64,000 bases of DNA from Lolliginicoccus suaedae (GCF_008312885.1 NZ_VSSO01000001.1:434001-498000), one strand, 5' to 3'; shown: positions 51,497-60,647, counted from the stretch's first letter. A program made the numbers and translations. The notes: generated by a model not told the origin, from the sequence alone.

Positions 51497-52612
51497 ATGA
51501 CCCGTGCCACGCCTGCTGACAGGCTCGCTGCGAGCGAGTCCCGGATCCGCGAGGCCTGCGAGCGCGCGGCATCAACGCGCGAGCTCGTTGACGGCCTCGG
51601 CGTAGCGCTGCGCCGCGCGCTCGATGTGCAGGGAATGTTCCTTGGTGCCACCGATCCCGAGTCCACTGTCTTCGCCACTGCTGCGGTCATCGAGAACCTG
51701 CCGGAGTCGATGTGCGCGCCGTGGATGCACAACGAGTTCATGGTGGATGACTTCAACAAGTTCGCTGAGCTGCACCGAGACAAGCTGCCCGCGACGACGC
51801 TGCACCGGGTGACGCAGGGGCGGCTCTCGCTCAGCCCGCGGCACGCGCAGCTCAACGGGCCGCTCGGGTTCGGTGACGAGCTGCGCACCACCTTTTCCCG
51901 AGGCGACGCCTGCTGGGGGGTGGCGAACCTGCTGCGGGCGGCGGACGGTCCGGCATTCGATGACGGGGAGATCCGCTGGCTCGAGTCGCTGCGCCCGATG
52001 ATTGCCGCAGCGTTCCAGCGCACGATCATCAGCGCTTCCCCGGCAGGGGTAGATGACGCGATACCGGGAGTGATCACCCTCGACCCGGATGGCGAGGTGC
52101 TGTCGATGTCGCAGAGCGCCGGGGAGCTCCTCGCGGAACTGACCATGAACCGGATCGACGCTGGCCAGCATTCCCGCCTGCCTGGACAGGCCTACATGAT
52201 CGTCACGCTCGCCCGTGCTCGCGCCCGCGGCATGCACGAGGCGGTGCGCCCGGTCACTCGCGTCCAGGGCGCCTCCGGGAGATGGCTGACCCTGCGTGGC
52301 GATTACACGCTGTCGCACTCCGGTGAGCTCGCCAACGTGGTGCTCGTGATCGAGCCCTCGCGGCCCACCGAGATCATGCCGCTCGTCGTCGCGTCCTATG
52401 GACTAACCGCCCGCGAGCAGGAGGTGCTCACCGAGCTGACCAGCGGCCGCGCATCGGGCGAGATCGCGGCACGGCTGTTCATCTCCGAGCACACAGTCCG
52501 TGACCACGTGAAGTCCATCCTGTCGAAGACCGGGACCTGCTCGCGCGGCGAGCTGATGAGCCAGCTGTTCCATCACCACGCGTTCCCGGTGACCGAGTTC
52601 GTGCACCGCTAG
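51497..52612 (+). CDS. LuxR-family transcriptional regulator
   Basis: A 371-residue protein. The C-terminal helix-turn-helix (about 300-355) is YGLTAREQEVLTELTSGRASGEIAARLFISEHTVRDHVKSILSKTG. The 290-residue N-terminal part contains a GAF-like region (LGVALRRALDVQGMFLGATDPE...GDACWGVANLLRAADGPAFDDGEIRWLESL) and a PAS-like segment (VITLDPDGEVLSMSQSAGELL). A ligand sensor is likely but no ligand can be named. It is divergent from the FAD-linked oxidase operon. Confidence 0.85.
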   Translation: MTRATPADRLAASESRIREACERAASTRELVDGLGVALRRALDVQGMFLGATDPESTVFATAAVIENLPESMCAPWMHNEFMVDDFNKFAELHRDKLPATTLHRVTQGRLSLSPRHAQLNGPLGFGDELRTTFSRGDACWGVANLLRAADGPAFDDGEIRWLESLRPMIAAAFQRTIISASPAGVDDAIPGVITLDPDGEVLSMSQSAGELLAELTMNRIDAGQHSRLPGQAYMIVTLARARARGMHEAVRPVTRVQGASGRWLTLRGDYTLSHSGELANVVLVIEPSRPTEIMPLVVASYGLTAREQEVLTELTSGRASGEIAARLFISEHTVRDHVKSILSKTGTCSRGELMSQLFHHHAFPVTEFVHR

Positions 52613-52698
52613 CTCGCGGCGGCGCGGGCCGGTCGCTCGGGCTGCCGTGGGCGCGGTTCCAGGGCCAGCGGACCTTTCCGGGCGGTAGGTTGGGAAGC

Positions 52699-53628
52699 AT
52701 GGACAATCCGCTTGCCAGGCTCCGTAGCGACCGCATCGACCTCGACGGGAAGGTCGTTTTCATCACCGGTGGATCCCGTGGCATCGGGGCGGAGGTCGCG
52801 CGCCTGTGCGCGGCGAAGGGCGCGAAGGTGTTCCTCGCTGGCCTTGAGCCCGAGCTCATGCAGGCGCTGTGCGCGGAGTTCGGCGACGCCAATGCCGCCT
52901 CCCTCGAGACCGATGTGGTCGACCTCGAGGCGGTGCGCGCGGCCGTTGCTGCGGCTGTCGAGAAGTTTGGTCGCATCGACCTGGTGCTCGCCAACGCGGG
53001 CATCGCGCCCTATGGGACCGTGGCGACGATCGGCAAGCCGACGTTCGACCTGGCCATGGCGATCAATGTCGGTGGCGTGTGGAACACCCTCAACGCCACG
53101 CTGCCGCATGTCGCTGAGACGCGTGGGCATGTGCTGACAGTGTGCTCGGTCGCGTCGTTCACCCCCCTCGGTGGCCTGCACGCCTACACCGCGAGCAAGG
53201 CCGCCGCGGAATCGTTGACCGCCGCGTTCGCCATGGAGGTCGCCCATCTCGGCGTCACGGTCGGGTCGGTGCACCCGAGCTGGATCGACACCGACATGGT
53301 GCGCGATGCCGAGTCCGATCTGCCGACGTTTCGCAAGCTCCGCGCGATGCTGCCGTGGCCGTTGCACTCCACGACGACGGTCGACAAGTGTGCGGCAGCG
53401 ATCGTCTCGGGCATGGAGAAGCGATCATCGCGGGTATTCAGTCCCGCATCCGTCGGCACGGTGTACTGGTCGCGGGCGATGATCCAGGCCCCGCTCGCGA
53501 TGAAGCTCGCCCGTGGGATGTCGCGGCGGATCATCCCGGATCTCGAGCGGGAGGTCCGGTCCCTCGGCCGCTCGCTGAGCGCCCGGGAGGCCCAGCAGCT
53601 CGAGGACGGCGACAGCACGCGCGGCTAG
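52699..53628 (+). CDS. SDR-family oxidoreductase
   Basis: A 309-residue classical short-chain dehydrogenase. TGGSRGIG (23-30) binds NAD(P), NAGIAPYG is the central motif, and SVASFTPLGGLHAYTASKAA gives catalytic Ser, Tyr and Lys. The last 60 residues (SRAMIQAPLAMKLARGMSRRIIPDLEREV) extend the usual 250-residue fold and may be membrane-associated. Relatives in mycobacteria act on lipid or steroid substrates. Single gene, 95 bp before the OmpR regulator. Confidence 0.87.
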   Translation: MDNPLARLRSDRIDLDGKVVFITGGSRGIGAEVARLCAAKGAKVFLAGLEPELMQALCAEFGDANAASLETDVVDLEAVRAAVAAAVEKFGRIDLVLANAGIAPYGTVATIGKPTFDLAMAINVGGVWNTLNATLPHVAETRGHVLTVCSVASFTPLGGLHAYTASKAAAESLTAAFAMEVAHLGVTVGSVHPSWIDTDMVRDAESDLPTFRKLRAMLPWPLHSTTTVDKCAAAIVSGMEKRSSRVFSPASVGTVYWSRAMIQAPLAMKLARGMSRRIIPDLEREVRSLGRSLSAREAQQLEDGDSTRG

Positions 53629-53723
53629 CTGGTCGGGCCCTCGCGGGTACCGCGCACACATCTTCACAGTTTCTCCACGCTTCGTCCCCGATCGGTGCAC
53701 CAGCGCCCGCATACGCTTGCGGC

Positions 53724-54401
53724 ATGAAGGTTCCCGTGGTGCTGGTGGTCGAGGATGACCCAGCGATCAACCAGGCTCTGAGCGATCGACTCGTTGCCGA
53801 GGGCTTCGAGGTACTGCGGGCGTTCGATGGTCCCGGCGCGGTCGCCGCGCATGACGAGCACCGCCCCGATGTGGTGGTGCTCGATGTGATGCTGCCGGGC
53901 TTCGACGGGCTGGAGGTGTGCCGGCGGATCCAGTCCTCGCGGCCAGTGCCGGTGCTGATGGTGACCGCGCGGGACTCGGAGACCGATGTGCTGATCGGGC
54001 TCGGGGTGGGCGCGGACGATTACGTCGCCAAGCCGTTCCGCATGCGCGAGGTCGTCGCTCGGGTGCAGGCACTGCTGCGCCGCGTGGAGCGTTCCCGGGA
54101 GGTTGTGCCCCCGGCGGCGGCGACAGTGGGCGGGCTGAGCATCGATCCGCGTGCCAGGCAGGTCCTCGTGGAGGGCGCGGGCGTGCACCTGACGCCGCTG
54201 GAGTTCGATCTGCTCGTCGCGCTGGCAGCCGAGCCGGGGGTGGTGCGCTCGCACGTGGAGCTGATGCGCGAGGTGTGGGGCTGGTCGGAGGCATCAGGGA
54301 CCCGCACGCTGGCCAGCCACGTCAAGGCGCTGCGCGCGAAGATCGGGGCGCACCGGGTCCGCACGGTCCACGGCGTGGGCTACGCGCTGGTGGTCGCGTG
54401 A
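53724..54401 (+). CDS. OmpR-family response regulator
   Basis: A 225-residue protein. The receiver has VVEDDPAINQAL, phosphoacceptor Asp54 (VVVLDVMLPGFDG), Thr in MVTARD and Lys in DDYVAKPF. The C-terminal winged helix is GVHLTPLEFDLLVALAAEPGVVRSHVELMREVWG...LASHVKALRAKIG...VHGVGYAL. Its stop overlaps the kinase start (GTGA), so regulator and kinase are coupled. Confidence 0.92.
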   Translation: MKVPVVLVVEDDPAINQALSDRLVAEGFEVLRAFDGPGAVAAHDEHRPDVVVLDVMLPGFDGLEVCRRIQSSRPVPVLMVTARDSETDVLIGLGVGADDYVAKPFRMREVVARVQALLRRVERSREVVPPAAATVGGLSIDPRARQVLVEGAGVHLTPLEFDLLVALAAEPGVVRSHVELMREVWGWSEASGTRTLASHVKALRAKIGAHRVRTVHGVGYALVVA

Positions 54402-56989
54402 GCACGGGGCGGCCGCTCGACGGCGTCCGGTCGATCAAGGCGAAGCTGGGCTTGCTGGTAGGCGCGAGCGTCATCGTTGCGGTGCTGGTGGCGCAGGCAG
54501 GGTCGCGCGCGGGCGTGCCCGGCTGGCTGACGATGCCGGTGACGGTGGTCGTGGCGCTGCTGTTCACGCAGTGGCTCGCGCGCGGCATGACGTCCCCGCT
54601 GCGGGAGATGACCGCCGCCACCGCCGTGATGGCGACGGGTGATCATTCGCGGCGGGTTACAGCGACCTCGCTGGATGAGGTCGGCGAGCTCGCTCGGGCG
54701 TTCAACCTGATGGCCGATGAGCTCGCGGCCGCGGACCAGCAGCGCAGGCAGCTCGTCGCGACGGTGTCCCACGAGCTGCGCACCCCGCTCACCGCGCAGC
54801 AGGCGTTGCTCGAGAACCTGGTCGATGGCGTGGTGTCGCCGGATTCCGACAGCTTGCGAACGGCGCTGGTACAGGCTGAGCGGCTGAGCGCGCTGGTGAC
54901 GGACCTGCTGGATCTCAGCAGGGTCGATGGCGGGGCCGCCCGGCTCGATATCGGTTTGGTCGATGTGGAGGCGGTGATCGCGCAGGGCGTTGCCGAGGCA
55001 CGCGCGCAGGGTGGCGCGCAGCGCGGAATCCGCATTGAGGTGGCGATCGCTGAGGGTGCGCGACAGGTCGAGGCCGATGCGGGGCGCCTCGCGCAGGTCG
55101 TGGCGAACCTGCTCGACAACGCGGTCCGTCACTCTCCGGAGGGCGGCACGGTGACGGTGCGCGCGGACTCCCTCGGCGGCGACCGGTGGTCGCTGGAGGT
55201 CAGCGACGAGGGCCCGGGCATCCCCGCTAATCGTGCGGAGCGGGTGTTCGCGAGGTTCGGCTCGTGGGACGACTCCGGGGGCGGCACCGGGCTGGGCCTG
55301 GCGATCGCGAGCTGGGCGTGCGAGCTGCATGGCGGCTCGATCGCTGTCATCGCGGAAACGGAAAAGGATTCCGGGCGGGGCGCGCGCGTGCGCGCGGTCC
55401 TGCCCAAGGCCCCCCGGCCACCGAGCGCCGGGGACTACATGGAGGAGACAGTCATGCCTGATGATCCACTGCCCGCGGGCACCGGGACGCTCACTGCGGA
55501 GACGGTGCCTGGCGGACCCATGCCACCGGTGCGACCGGTAGCGGATTCGACGGTCGCGCAGCTCTTTGGCCGGGCCTGGCCCGAGGTGGCACAGCGTCCT
55601 CGGCCCGGCCTGCTCGTGGGAAGCGTGGCGGTCGGCGTGCTCGCGGCCCTCATCCTGCCGGCGCAGACGAGCATGGGGCTGGGCCTGCTGGTGGTGCTGC
55701 TTGCTGCGGGCGGGGTGATCCTGGCCGGGTCAGTGCGGCGCCACGATCGCTGGACTGTGGTGCTGGCGGTTGTGTGCCTGGCGCTGGCCTCGCTGCTGGT
55801 GCTGCGCGCCGCGGAGTGGCTATCGGTGCTCGCGGTGCTGGCGGCGTCGGTGCTGGTGATGGCCGGGCTGACCGGGGCACGCTCGTTCGGGGCAATGGTC
55901 GCGTCGATGGCGGCATGGGTGCTCGCGGCCATCCGTGGCCTGCCCCTGCTCGGTCGCACGCTGAACGTGCTGTCGCGCCGATCCGCTGTCTGGCCGGTGG
56001 TGCGCACGGTGGCGGTCACGCTGCTCGTGCTGGTGGTCTTCGGCGGGCTGTTCGCCTCCGGTGATGCGATCTTCGGCTCCTGGGCGGACCGGATCGTGCC
56101 CGACATGCAGGTCGATGGGTTCATCAACCGGGCGTTCGTCGGCTTCTTCGTCGGAGGAATCGTCCTCGCCGCGTCGTACGTGGCGGTCAATCCGCCGCCG
56201 GTGGAGAAGGCCACGCTGCCGCCGGGAACCCCGGTGCGCCGACGGTTCGAGTGGATCATCCCGCTCGGGATGCTCATCGCGATCTTCGTGGCGTTCGTCG
56301 CCGCGCAGGCCACCGCGATGTGGGGCGGGCACGACTACGTGCAGCGCACCACGGGGCTGACCTACGCGCAGTACGTGCACCAGGGTTTCGGGCAACTCGT
56401 CGCCGTGACGTTCCTGACGCTGATCACTGTGGCGATCATCGCGCGCAAGGCACCGCGGGCCACGCGCCTCGACCGCGGGCTGCTCGCCACCGCGCTCGGC
56501 CTGCTGGGCTCCCTGGCGCTGGCCGTGGTCGCCTCAGCGCTGTATCGCATGCACGTCTACCAGGAGGCCTACGGCTTCACGGTGCTACGGCTGCTCGTCG
56601 TTGGCTTCGAGCTGTGGATGGGCTTCCTGCTGGTCCTCGTGCTGATCGCCACCGCGCGGCGCACGGGCCGGTGGATCCCCCGCGCGGCACTCGTTTCCGG
56701 CGCGCTGCTGATCCTGGGCATCGGGCTGATGAACCCGGAGGCGTGGGTGGCGGAGCACAACATCGAGCGCTACGCGCAGATCGGCAAGATCGACCTCGAC
56801 TACCTTCGCTCGCTCGGCCCCGATGCCACCCCCGCGATCATCGAGGGACTGCCCCGGGAGCTCTCGGAGTGCATCGTCTTCGCCCGTGAGGATGAGGGCA
56901 GCCTGATCGATTGGAACCTGGGCCGGGAACGGGCAGTCGCCGCGTCCGAGGACTTTCCCGACGGGTTCCGCAGTGGCTGCGAGGCTTGA
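54398..56989 (+). CDS. Sensor histidine kinase fused in frame to a polytopic (DUF4153/DUF4173-like) membrane domain
   Basis: A continuous 863-residue frame from GTG at 54398. Residues 1-340 are a complete kinase: helices at 17-33 and 43-60 with almost no outside loop, HAMP (61-112), His125 in TVSHELRTPLTAQ, the N box ANLLDNAVRHSP, DEGPGI and GGGTGLGLAIA. Residues 353-863 are a membrane domain with about ten helices plus a C-terminal soluble tail (LDYLRSLGPDATPAIIEG...SEDFPDG), resembling DUF4153/DUF4173 proteins. No stop separates the halves, yet a Shine-Dalgarno (GGAGGAG) and ATG lie at 55441-55456. So the membrane part may also be made alone. The fusion may be real or reflect a lost stop. 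Confidence 0.8.
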   Translation: MSTGRPLDGVRSIKAKLGLLVGASVIVAVLVAQAGSRAGVPGWLTMPVTVVVALLFTQWLARGMTSPLREMTAATAVMATGDHSRRVTATSLDEVGELARAFNLMADELAAADQQRRQLVATVSHELRTPLTAQQALLENLVDGVVSPDSDSLRTALVQAERLSALVTDLLDLSRVDGGAARLDIGLVDVEAVIAQGVAEARAQGGAQRGIRIEVAIAEGARQVEADAGRLAQVVANLLDNAVRHSPEGGTVTVRADSLGGDRWSLEVSDEGPGIPANRAERVFARFGSWDDSGGGTGLGLAIASWACELHGGSIAVIAETEKDSGRGARVRAVLPKAPRPPSAGDYMEETVMPDDPLPAGTGTLTAETVPGGPMPPVRPVADSTVAQLFGRAWPEVAQRPRPGLLVGSVAVGVLAALILPAQTSMGLGLLVVLLAAGGVILAGSVRRHDRWTVVLAVVCLALASLLVLRAAEWLSVLAVLAASVLVMAGLTGARSFGAMVASMAAWVLAAIRGLPLLGRTLNVLSRRSAVWPVVRTVAVTLLVLVVFGGLFASGDAIFGSWADRIVPDMQVDGFINRAFVGFFVGGIVLAASYVAVNPPPVEKATLPPGTPVRRRFEWIIPLGMLIAIFVAFVAAQATAMWGGHDYVQRTTGLTYAQYVHQGFGQLVAVTFLTLITVAIIARKAPRATRLDRGLLATALGLLGSLALAVVASALYRMHVYQEAYGFTVLRLLVVGFELWMGFLLVLVLIATARRTGRWIPRAALVSGALLILGIGLMNPEAWVAEHNIERYAQIGKIDLDYLRSLGPDATPAIIEGLPRELSECIVFAREDEGSLIDWNLGRERAVAASEDFPDGFRSGCEA
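55441..55456 (+). promoter_or_regulatory. Internal ribosome binding site and start within the kinase-membrane fusion
   Basis: GGAGGAG followed after 6 bases by ATG CCT GAT GAT lies between the kinase ATPase domain and the first membrane helix. It would start a 511-residue membrane protein in the same frame. Retention of such a site suggests two genes originally or two products now. Confidence 0.6.
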
Positions 56990-56997
56990 GCGCTGGC

Positions 56998-57462
56998 TCA
57001 GCGTGGAGGGAAGTAGCTGCGCCCGCTGGGGTGGATGTGCCCGATGATGGAGCTCCCCGGCGGGCAGGCCGCGAGCTGGGCGCGAGGCACGATCACCTGC
57101 TCGAAGCGTTCGTTCCCGGTGCTGTCGCGGTAGCGGACCCGCAGTGTGTGGTGGCGCGTGCTGGAGAACAGGTTGAACGCCCGGCCATGCCCGACCACCT
57201 CGCCCTCGACGGTGCGGCCCGAGGCGAGCGCGTCGAGGCGGAACCGTCGGGTGCGGTAGAAGTACCGCAGGAACAGGTAGCCGATGCCCCCGAAAAAGAT
57301 GGTTGGCATCACGATGGCGATCAGTCCGGCGCTCGGACCCGTTGACAGCACGGTTACTACGATCGCGAGGACCACCATCGCCAGGCACACCCAGCCGGCG
57401 ATGGCGAACAGGATGATGCCGTGGTTCACGCGAGGCGATGAATGCGCGGATGTGCCTGTCAT
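56998..57462 (-). CDS. Two-TM membrane protein, DUF3592-like
   Basis: A 154-residue protein with two helices (GIILFAIAGWVCLAMVVLAIVVTVL and AGLIAIVMPTIFFGGIGYLFLRYFY) followed by a soluble beta domain (DALASGRTVEGEVVGHGRAFNLF, HTLRVRYRDSTGNERF) that resembles the DUF3592 core. The ATG at 57462 is chosen because the sequence before it is non-coding in style. It is tail-to-tail with the kinase fusion, 8 bp apart. Confidence 0.68.
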   Translation of the reverse strand: MTGTSAHSSPRVNHGIILFAIAGWVCLAMVVLAIVVTVLSTGPSAGLIAIVMPTIFFGGIGYLFLRYFYRTRRFRLDALASGRTVEGEVVGHGRAFNLFSSTRHHTLRVRYRDSTGNERFEQVIVPRAQLAACPPGSSIIGHIHPSGRSYFPPR

Positions 57463-57488
57463 GGGTTCATTATGCGGGCTCGCGGAGT

Positions 57489-58679
57489 CTATCTGGCCCG
57501 CCGACGTGCCCGATCGGCGAACGCGTCGATGGCTCCGAGGACAGCACGGGCCTGCCACATGCGATTGCGCTGCTGCCCAGTGAACTCGGTGAGGATCCCG
57601 GCGTCGACGAGCGGGCCGATGGCTCGCAGCGCGTTCTGCGGGGCCATCCCGAGCTTGGCGGCAACGGACGCGGCGTCGACGATGGGCTGGCGGAGCAGGA
57701 GGTCGGCGAGCATCCAGGCCGATGCGCCCCGGCGCGCGGTGATGACGGTTGCCCAGTGGTCGCTGATTCCACGCAGGTCGGCCACTAGGGCGCGGCCGTT
57801 GGAGGTGGCGGCGAACGCGGCCTCGGCGAAGGCAGCGACGATGCTCCCGGGGTCGCCGTCGCGGTAGAAAGTGAGGGCGTCGAAGTAGCGGTTGGTGTCA
57901 GTGAGCAGGCCCGCGGAGATCGGAATGGTGACGTTGCGGGCGAGGCCGCGCCCGCGCAGCACGGAATGGACGAGCGCGCGACCGGTGCGGCCGTTTCCAT
58001 CGGTGAACGGGTGAATGGTCTCGAACTGTGCGTGGGCGATCGCGGCGAGGACGAGGACGGGCATGTCGGTTCGCTGCAGGAATGCCGTGAGGTCGTCGAT
58101 CAGTGCGGGCACGTGCTCGTGGTGGGGCGGGATGAACGCAGCGTCATGGGGGCCGTAGGTGGTGCCGCCGATCCACACTTGCTCGTCCCGCCAGTGCCCG
58201 GCTCGCGGATCGATGCCATCCATCAATGCCTGGTGCATGGCGAGGATCGCGCCCGGGGAGAGCCGGTCGGCGAGGTCGAGAGCGGCCCGCATGGCGCGGG
58301 TGTTCGCGACGATCGAGGTGGCGTTGCGCTTTCCGGTCTCGCCGAGCTCGGCGAGGACGATCGCCTTGGCGCCGGAGGTGAGGTTCTCGATCATCGAGGA
58401 GGAAGCGGACTCCGAGCGCAGCAGCACGGTGGCGAACGGCGCGAGGTCGGATCCGAGCTCGGCATCGAACCTCGCGAGCTCGGTGGCGGCCTGATCGGCG
58501 AGGGCGAGCACGTCGCCGGGCAGCTGGAGCGGCTGCTGGGCGATGAAGGGGACGACGGCTGCCTGGTAGGGGCCCTGGTGGCGGTGCCGGATGGCTGCGG
58601 CGACCAGCTCGGGCGGGATGCGTGGCACCCAGGGGCGGGTTTCCGATCCGAGGCTGGGCCACTCGGCTTCTGATGCCAT
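57489..58679 (-). CDS. Fic-family protein (probable AMP transferase, self-inhibited)
   Basis: A 396-residue protein. The catalytic motif HPFTDGNGRTGR (223-234) is intact. S94xxxE98N99 in ASSSMIENLTSG matches the (S/T)xxxE(G/N) inhibitory helix that folds over the active site in class II Fic proteins. A C-terminal winged-helix-like part (LGMAPQNALRAIGPLVDAGILTEFTG) may bind DNA. Fic enzymes transfer AMP or related groups to protein side chains. It could be a regulator of its own promoter or a stress toxin; the target is unknown. The start is 95 bp from a strong hairpin (58774-58830). Confidence 0.9.
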   Translation of the reverse strand: MASEAEWPSLGSETRPWVPRIPPELVAAAIRHRHQGPYQAAVVPFIAQQPLQLPGDVLALADQAATELARFDAELGSDLAPFATVLLRSESASSSMIENLTSGAKAIVLAELGETGKRNATSIVANTRAMRAALDLADRLSPGAILAMHQALMDGIDPRAGHWRDEQVWIGGTTYGPHDAAFIPPHHEHVPALIDDLTAFLQRTDMPVLVLAAIAHAQFETIHPFTDGNGRTGRALVHSVLRGRGLARNVTIPISAGLLTDTNRYFDALTFYRDGDPGSIVAAFAEAAFAATSNGRALVADLRGISDHWATVITARRGASAWMLADLLLRQPIVDAASVAAKLGMAPQNALRAIGPLVDAGILTEFTGQQRNRMWQARAVLGAIDAFADRARRRAR

Positions 58680-58773
58680 GGCTCCATTCTATCATCAGAT
58701 AATCCCTAAGTGATACTAAGGGTGCATGCAGTGCTCGGATCCTTGGTGCTGCCCCCGCCCATGCCCCCGCCCA

Positions 58774-58830
58774 CGAGTGTGCGAAAAGCGACAGGTTTTC
58801 ACGCTGGGGCTGTCGTTTCTCGCACACTCG
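58774..58830. repeat. 21-bp near-perfect inverted repeat between ECF42 and fic genes
   Basis: Arms 58774-58794 and 58810-58830 pair at 19 of 21 positions (one mismatch may be a G-T wobble), loop 15 bases. The arms read CGAGTGTGCGA...CGACAG. It lies 55 bp 3' of the ECF42 gene and 95 bp 5' of fic, both on the minus strand, so it may terminate the first transcript, act as an operator for the second or be a repeated palindrome of the genome. Confidence 0.75.
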
Positions 58831-58884
58831 CGGCGCGCCGGTCACCTCACGCGCCCGACAAGCGCCCCCCGCACCCCCAGCCCG

Positions 58885-60156
58885 CTACCCCAGCGCGGCG
58901 AGCTTGTCCTCGAGCACGCCACGCTCCTGCTCGTTGCCGCACAGCTCGATGGCCCGGCCTAGCTCCGCGCGGGCTTCTCCGCTCCGGCCAAGGCGGGCGA
59001 GCAGCTCGCCACGCACGCTCGGCAGCAGGTGCGAGCGCGCGAGCCCCGCATCGGTGGCGAGCGCATCGACCATCGGCAGTGCCTCTGCGGGTCCCCGGGC
59101 CATCGATACCGCGACCGCCCGGTTGAGCTCGACGATCGGCGACGGGGCGAGCCGCCCGAGCGTCTCGTAGAGCTCCACGATCCGCTCCCAGTCGGTCTCG
59201 GCGACGGATGCGGCGACCGCGTGGCATTGCGCGATGGCGGCCTGCACTCCGTACGGGCCGAGGCCACGGCCGAGAGTCTGGGCGTGCGCGAGAGCGTCCC
59301 TGCCGCGGCGGATCGCGCCCTGGTCCCATCTCCTGCGGTCCTGCGCGTCGAGCAGGACGGGTCGGCCATCGGGTCCCGTGCGGGCGGGAAAGCGTGCCGC
59401 GGTGAGCTCGAGCAGGGCGAGCAGTCCGTGCGCCTCGGCGGAGCCGGGCACCAGCCGGGCGAGCATGCGCGCGAGGCGCAGAGCCTCGCTGGTCATGTCG
59501 AGGCGGATAAGCGAGGCACCGGAGGTCGCCGAGGAGCCTTCGGTGAAGATCACGTAGATGACGTTGAGCACCGAGCCGAGCCGCTGCGCCCTCTCCTCGG
59601 CCGGGGGCACCTCGAAGGTGGCATCCGCGTCGGCGAGGGCTTTCTTCGCGCGAGTGATGCGGGCCTGCACGGTCGCGGTGGGCACGAGGCACGCCCGTGC
59701 GATCTCGTCGCTGGTCATGCCCGCGACCACGCGCAGCGTCAGCGCGATGCGTGCCTCGCGGGAGAGCACGGGGTGGCAGGAGATGAACATCAGCGCGAGG
59801 ATGTCGTCGTCGATCTGGTCGGGATCCCACAGGATCTCGTCGCCCTGCTCGCCGCGGGCCTGCTCCCCGGCCTCGTGGGCGAGGGTGGCATAGCGGTCGT
59901 CGCGGGCCGCGCGGCGCCGGAACCCGTCGATCGCGCGGCGCTTTCCCACGGTGAGCAGCCACGCCGCGGGGTTGCGCGGCACCCCGTCGCGCGGCCAGGA
60001 GACCAGGGCCTCGGCGAGGGCTTCCTGGGCGAGGTCCTCGGCGAGCGCGAAGTCGCTGGTGTAGCGGGCGAGCGCGCCGACGATCCGTGCCGACTCGATG
60101 CGCCAGACCGCGGCCACCGCATCGCGGGTCGCGGTGCCGCCGACTGCTCCGCCCAT
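58885..60156 (-). CDS. ECF42-group RNA polymerase sigma factor
   Basis: A 423-residue sigma factor, paralogous in design to that at 47226-48368. Region 2 has YTSDFALAEDLAQEALAEALVSWPRDGVPRNPAAWLLTVGKRRAIDGFRRR; region 4 has LTLRVVAGMTSDEIARACLVPTATVQARITRAKK. The helical C-terminal half has LNVIYVIFTEGSSA, RLARMLARLVPGSAEAHGLLALLELTAARFPART and VELNRAVAVSMARGP. Start ATG at 60156 has AGGAGG 8 bases upstream. Its DGPF partner (60929-61348) is not adjacent; two plus-strand genes lie between them. Confidence 0.92.
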   Translation of the reverse strand: MGGAVGGTATRDAVAAVWRIESARIVGALARYTSDFALAEDLAQEALAEALVSWPRDGVPRNPAAWLLTVGKRRAIDGFRRRAARDDRYATLAHEAGEQARGEQGDEILWDPDQIDDDILALMFISCHPVLSREARIALTLRVVAGMTSDEIARACLVPTATVQARITRAKKALADADATFEVPPAEERAQRLGSVLNVIYVIFTEGSSATSGASLIRLDMTSEALRLARMLARLVPGSAEAHGLLALLELTAARFPARTGPDGRPVLLDAQDRRRWDQGAIRRGRDALAHAQTLGRGLGPYGVQAAIAQCHAVAASVAETDWERIVELYETLGRLAPSPIVELNRAVAVSMARGPAEALPMVDALATDAGLARSHLLPSVRGELLARLGRSGEARAELGRAIELCGNEQERGVLEDKLAALG

Positions 60157-60275
60157 TGCCGTAGCCTCCTTGCCGCTCAGTCTCCCGATAGGGACAGGCA
60201 ATGGCTGCCACGGCGCGCCGGTCGACTGTAGGATCTGCGTGACTCCCGCCCCCTTCCCAGCCTAGGACGTGCCGC

Positions 60276-60647
60276 ATGCCCGCGCCCGGTCTCGATGAGT
60301 ACCTCGACGATCTCGTCATCGCTTTGCAGGTGCGCAAGGTGCCGCATTCCACGATCCACCAGATCGTCGCCGAGGTGGAGGGCAAGGCATCGTCCACCGG
60401 CACTCCTCCGGCGGAGCTGTTCGGCCCGCCGCGTGCTCATGCCGACAAGTGGGGCAAGGATCCGCGCTGGCCGTGGTGGGCGAAAACGGTCGCGGTGGTG
60501 CTGATGCTCGCGTTCGCGGCCGGATCGATCTGGCTCGCCCAGCACCCGGACATGGTGCTCATCGGCACGCTCGTGGCGTTCATCGCCCCGTTCGTGATCT
60601 TCGTCGCCTGGGCCTACTCGCATCGCGCGCGGCCCGAGGAGGATTGA
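60276..60647 (+). CDS. Small membrane protein with HAAS-like N-terminal domain
   Basis: A 123-residue protein. Residues 5-58 (LDEYLDDLVIALQVRKVPHSTIHQIVAEVEGKASSTGTPPAELFGPPRAHADKW) match the YLxxLxxxLxxxxVPxxxIxxIVxEVExHxxxTGxxPxExFGxP pattern of HAAS-type signalling domains. Two helices follow (AKTVAVVLMLAFAAGSIWLA, MVLIGTLVAFIAPFVIFVAWAY). HAAS proteins often accompany PadR regulators; none is present here. It is divergent from the ECF42 gene, 119 bp apart. Confidence 0.65.
   Translation: MPAPGLDEYLDDLVIALQVRKVPHSTIHQIVAEVEGKASSTGTPPAELFGPPRAHADKWGKDPRWPWWAKTVAVVLMLAFAAGSIWLAQHPDMVLIGTLVAFIAPFVIFVAWAYSHRARPEED

Noticed and set aside
59029-60231. 400-codon plus-strand frame opposite the second ECF42 gene
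   Set aside because: Same reason; shadow of codon bias.
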